In this document: piece after piece, positions 5,061-5,706 of the stretch
Numbering within the stretch: the stretch's first letter is position 1
Layout of the letters: each line of letters begins with the position of its first letter
DNA from: Flavobacteriales bacterium
GTDB taxonomy: Bacteria > Bacteroidota > Bacteroidia > Flavobacteriales > UA16
Length of the DNA: 5,706 nt
Direction: 5' to 3'
Assembly: GCA_018700255.1 (NCBI GenBank)
Contig: JABISU010000237.1
Span: forward strand, 1-5,706
Position numbers and translations under genes: made by a program
The notes under the pieces: model-generated
Told to the model about the DNA's origin: nothing
Databases searched by the model: none
The model's input: the letters and a program-made list of their open reading frames with translations, nothing else

Positions 5061-5706
5061 ATGGCAACACCAGGTACGACAACATCGACTACGGCACCTT
5101 TGACAAGACCAACGCCAGAAGAAGAGATAAATAACCTGGATTGGAGGACTCTCAAAGCGAGATGTCAGGGAGCTGGGATAGTGACCATTGGTAGGGGTCG
5201 TACGAGACAAGTTCTGGTAGCTGAACTGAAGGGTGTTGTTAAGGCAAGGCAAGAAGCAGACGTGGTGCAAAGAAGTGAATCAGAAGAGGGAATGGATAAA
5301 TCGTTGGCAGAAGAGAGAAGTGATTCAGAGGGGAGCAAGGGAGTAGACCTAGCGGATGCCATTCTAGCAGCACAGAATGAGGAAAGGATAGCAAAAGCGA
5401 AGTACGAATCTCTGGTGCTAAAGAGGAAGGAGATTGAACAGGAACAGGAGAGGGCAGAAGAGAGGAACAAGAAAAAGCGTAAGTTATTTACCCCGATGTT
5501 AGGGTTAAGTGGAAACGCCGATGAAGAGGACGTAGGAGGAGGCAGGAAAGAGGTTGAGGATGGAGTGATAGCGTTGCGTGGGCAAGGGGTTGGAGTTTCC
5601 ACGCAGGTAGAGGCCGTTGAGGCAGGAGTGAAGGCAGTGTCTCGCATTGTCTGTAGCGGAGGAGGTAGGTCAGGGCGCATGCAAAAAGAGGGGAAGATGA
5701 AGGTAA
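5061..5706 (+). CDS. Gag-like structural protein, N-terminal part (open at right edge)
   Basis: The start is ATG 5061, with A at -3 and G at +4 and an in-frame TAA at 5049-5051. The 215 codons run off the window without a stop. Residues 1-20 are rich in Thr and Pro. Residues 26-60 resemble a SAP-type helix-turn-helix (L-D-W-R-T-L-K-A-R-C, then a Gly/Arg turn and Q-V-L-V-A-E-L), a fold that binds DNA or RNA. Residues about 95-142 are a charged Ala/Glu/Lys/Arg helix likely to form a coiled coil and end in the basic cluster K-K-K-R-K (5469-5483), a probable nuclear localisation signal. A Gly/Glu-rich linker follows. The frame joins the C-terminal piece at position 1 with a shared ATA codon. The Gag role comes from position and domain style, not from a recognised capsid fold. 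As a stand-alone gene it could be any SAP-like protein. Confidence 0.7.
   Translation, partial: MATPGTTTSTTAPLTRPTPEEEINNLDWRTLKARCQGAGIVTIGRGRTRQVLVAELKGVVKARQEADVVQRSESEEGMDKSLAEERSDSEGSKGVDLADAILAAQNEERIAKAKYESLVLKRKEIEQEQERAEERNKKKRKLFTPMLGLSGNADEEDVGGGRKEVEDGVIALRGQGVGVSTQVEAVEAGVKAVSRIVCSGGGRSGRMQKEGKMKV

Larger units (their letters stand above)
1..5706 (+). mobile_element. DIRS-like tyrosine-recombinase retrotransposon, probably one full unit (circular or tandem)
   Basis: Three plus-strand ORFs in the order Gag, RT/RNase H and tyrosine recombinase occupy almost the whole window, followed by one 718-bp noncoding region. RT/RNase H combined with a YR, and no recognisable DDE integrase or aspartic protease, is the defining gene set of the DIRS order. 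These elements integrate from a circular DNA by site-specific-type recombination. The gag frame leaves the right edge and enters the left edge in register, so the window equals one complete unit if it is circular or lies in a head-to-tail array. I cannot assign it firmly to DIRS1, PAT, Ngaro or VIPER. It lacks the methyltransferase domain usual in DIRS1 and PAT types, and I see neither long terminal inverted repeats nor long split direct repeats. Confidence 0.88.

Noticed and set aside
5165..5680. 171-codon Ser/Pro-rich minus-strand frame opposite the Gag N-terminus
   Set aside because: The Ser/Pro/Leu richness is what the complement of Glu/Gly/Lys/Arg-rich sense codons gives; no start context or domain supports it.

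Overview
The window is filled by one eukaryotic tyrosine-recombinase retrotransposon of the DIRS order. The call rests on three plus-strand reading frames in the order Gag-like protein, reverse transcriptase plus RNase H, then a lambda-integrase-type tyrosine recombinase (YR). RT/RH next to a YR, with no DDE integrase and no visible aspartic protease, is diagnostic of DIRS-like elements. The host lineage cannot be read from the sequence. The standard code fits all frames: TGG is used for Trp and all three ORFs end in TGA. There are good Kozak contexts, a candidate AATAAA and no bacterial-style ribosome sites, so a eukaryote is likely.

Layout. Positions 1-977 hold the C-terminal part of Gag, open at the left edge and ending in a Cys/His-rich tail. 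Positions 1002-3383 hold RT/RNase H, with a 30-bp tandem minisatellite near its N-terminus. Positions 3293-4342 hold the YR, overlapping RT/RH by 91 bp in the -1 frame. Positions 4343-5060 are a 718-bp noncoding control region holding a series of hairpins, a perfect 27-bp tandem duplication and an A/T-rich promoter-like tract. Positions 5061-5706 hold the N-terminal 215 codons of a Gag-like protein, open at the right edge.

The two Gag pieces fit each other. The last base of the window plus the first two bases make one sense codon (ATA), and the frame carries through to give a 540-residue Gag. This suggests that the 5,706 bases are a whole circular molecule cut inside gag, as expected for the circular DNA intermediate a YR would integrate. 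A head-to-tail tandem insertion would look the same. The circular reading is an inference that needs reads across the join.

The likely cycle follows from family knowledge. Gag packages the RNA, RT/RNase H copies it, the noncoding repeats help rejoin the ends into a circle, and the YR recombines the circle into the genome. Unusual points are a Gag and RT/RH in the same frame separated by one TGA, no methyltransferase domain after RNase H, and a compact noncoding region whose repeats do not match the classical long inverted-terminal-repeat layout.
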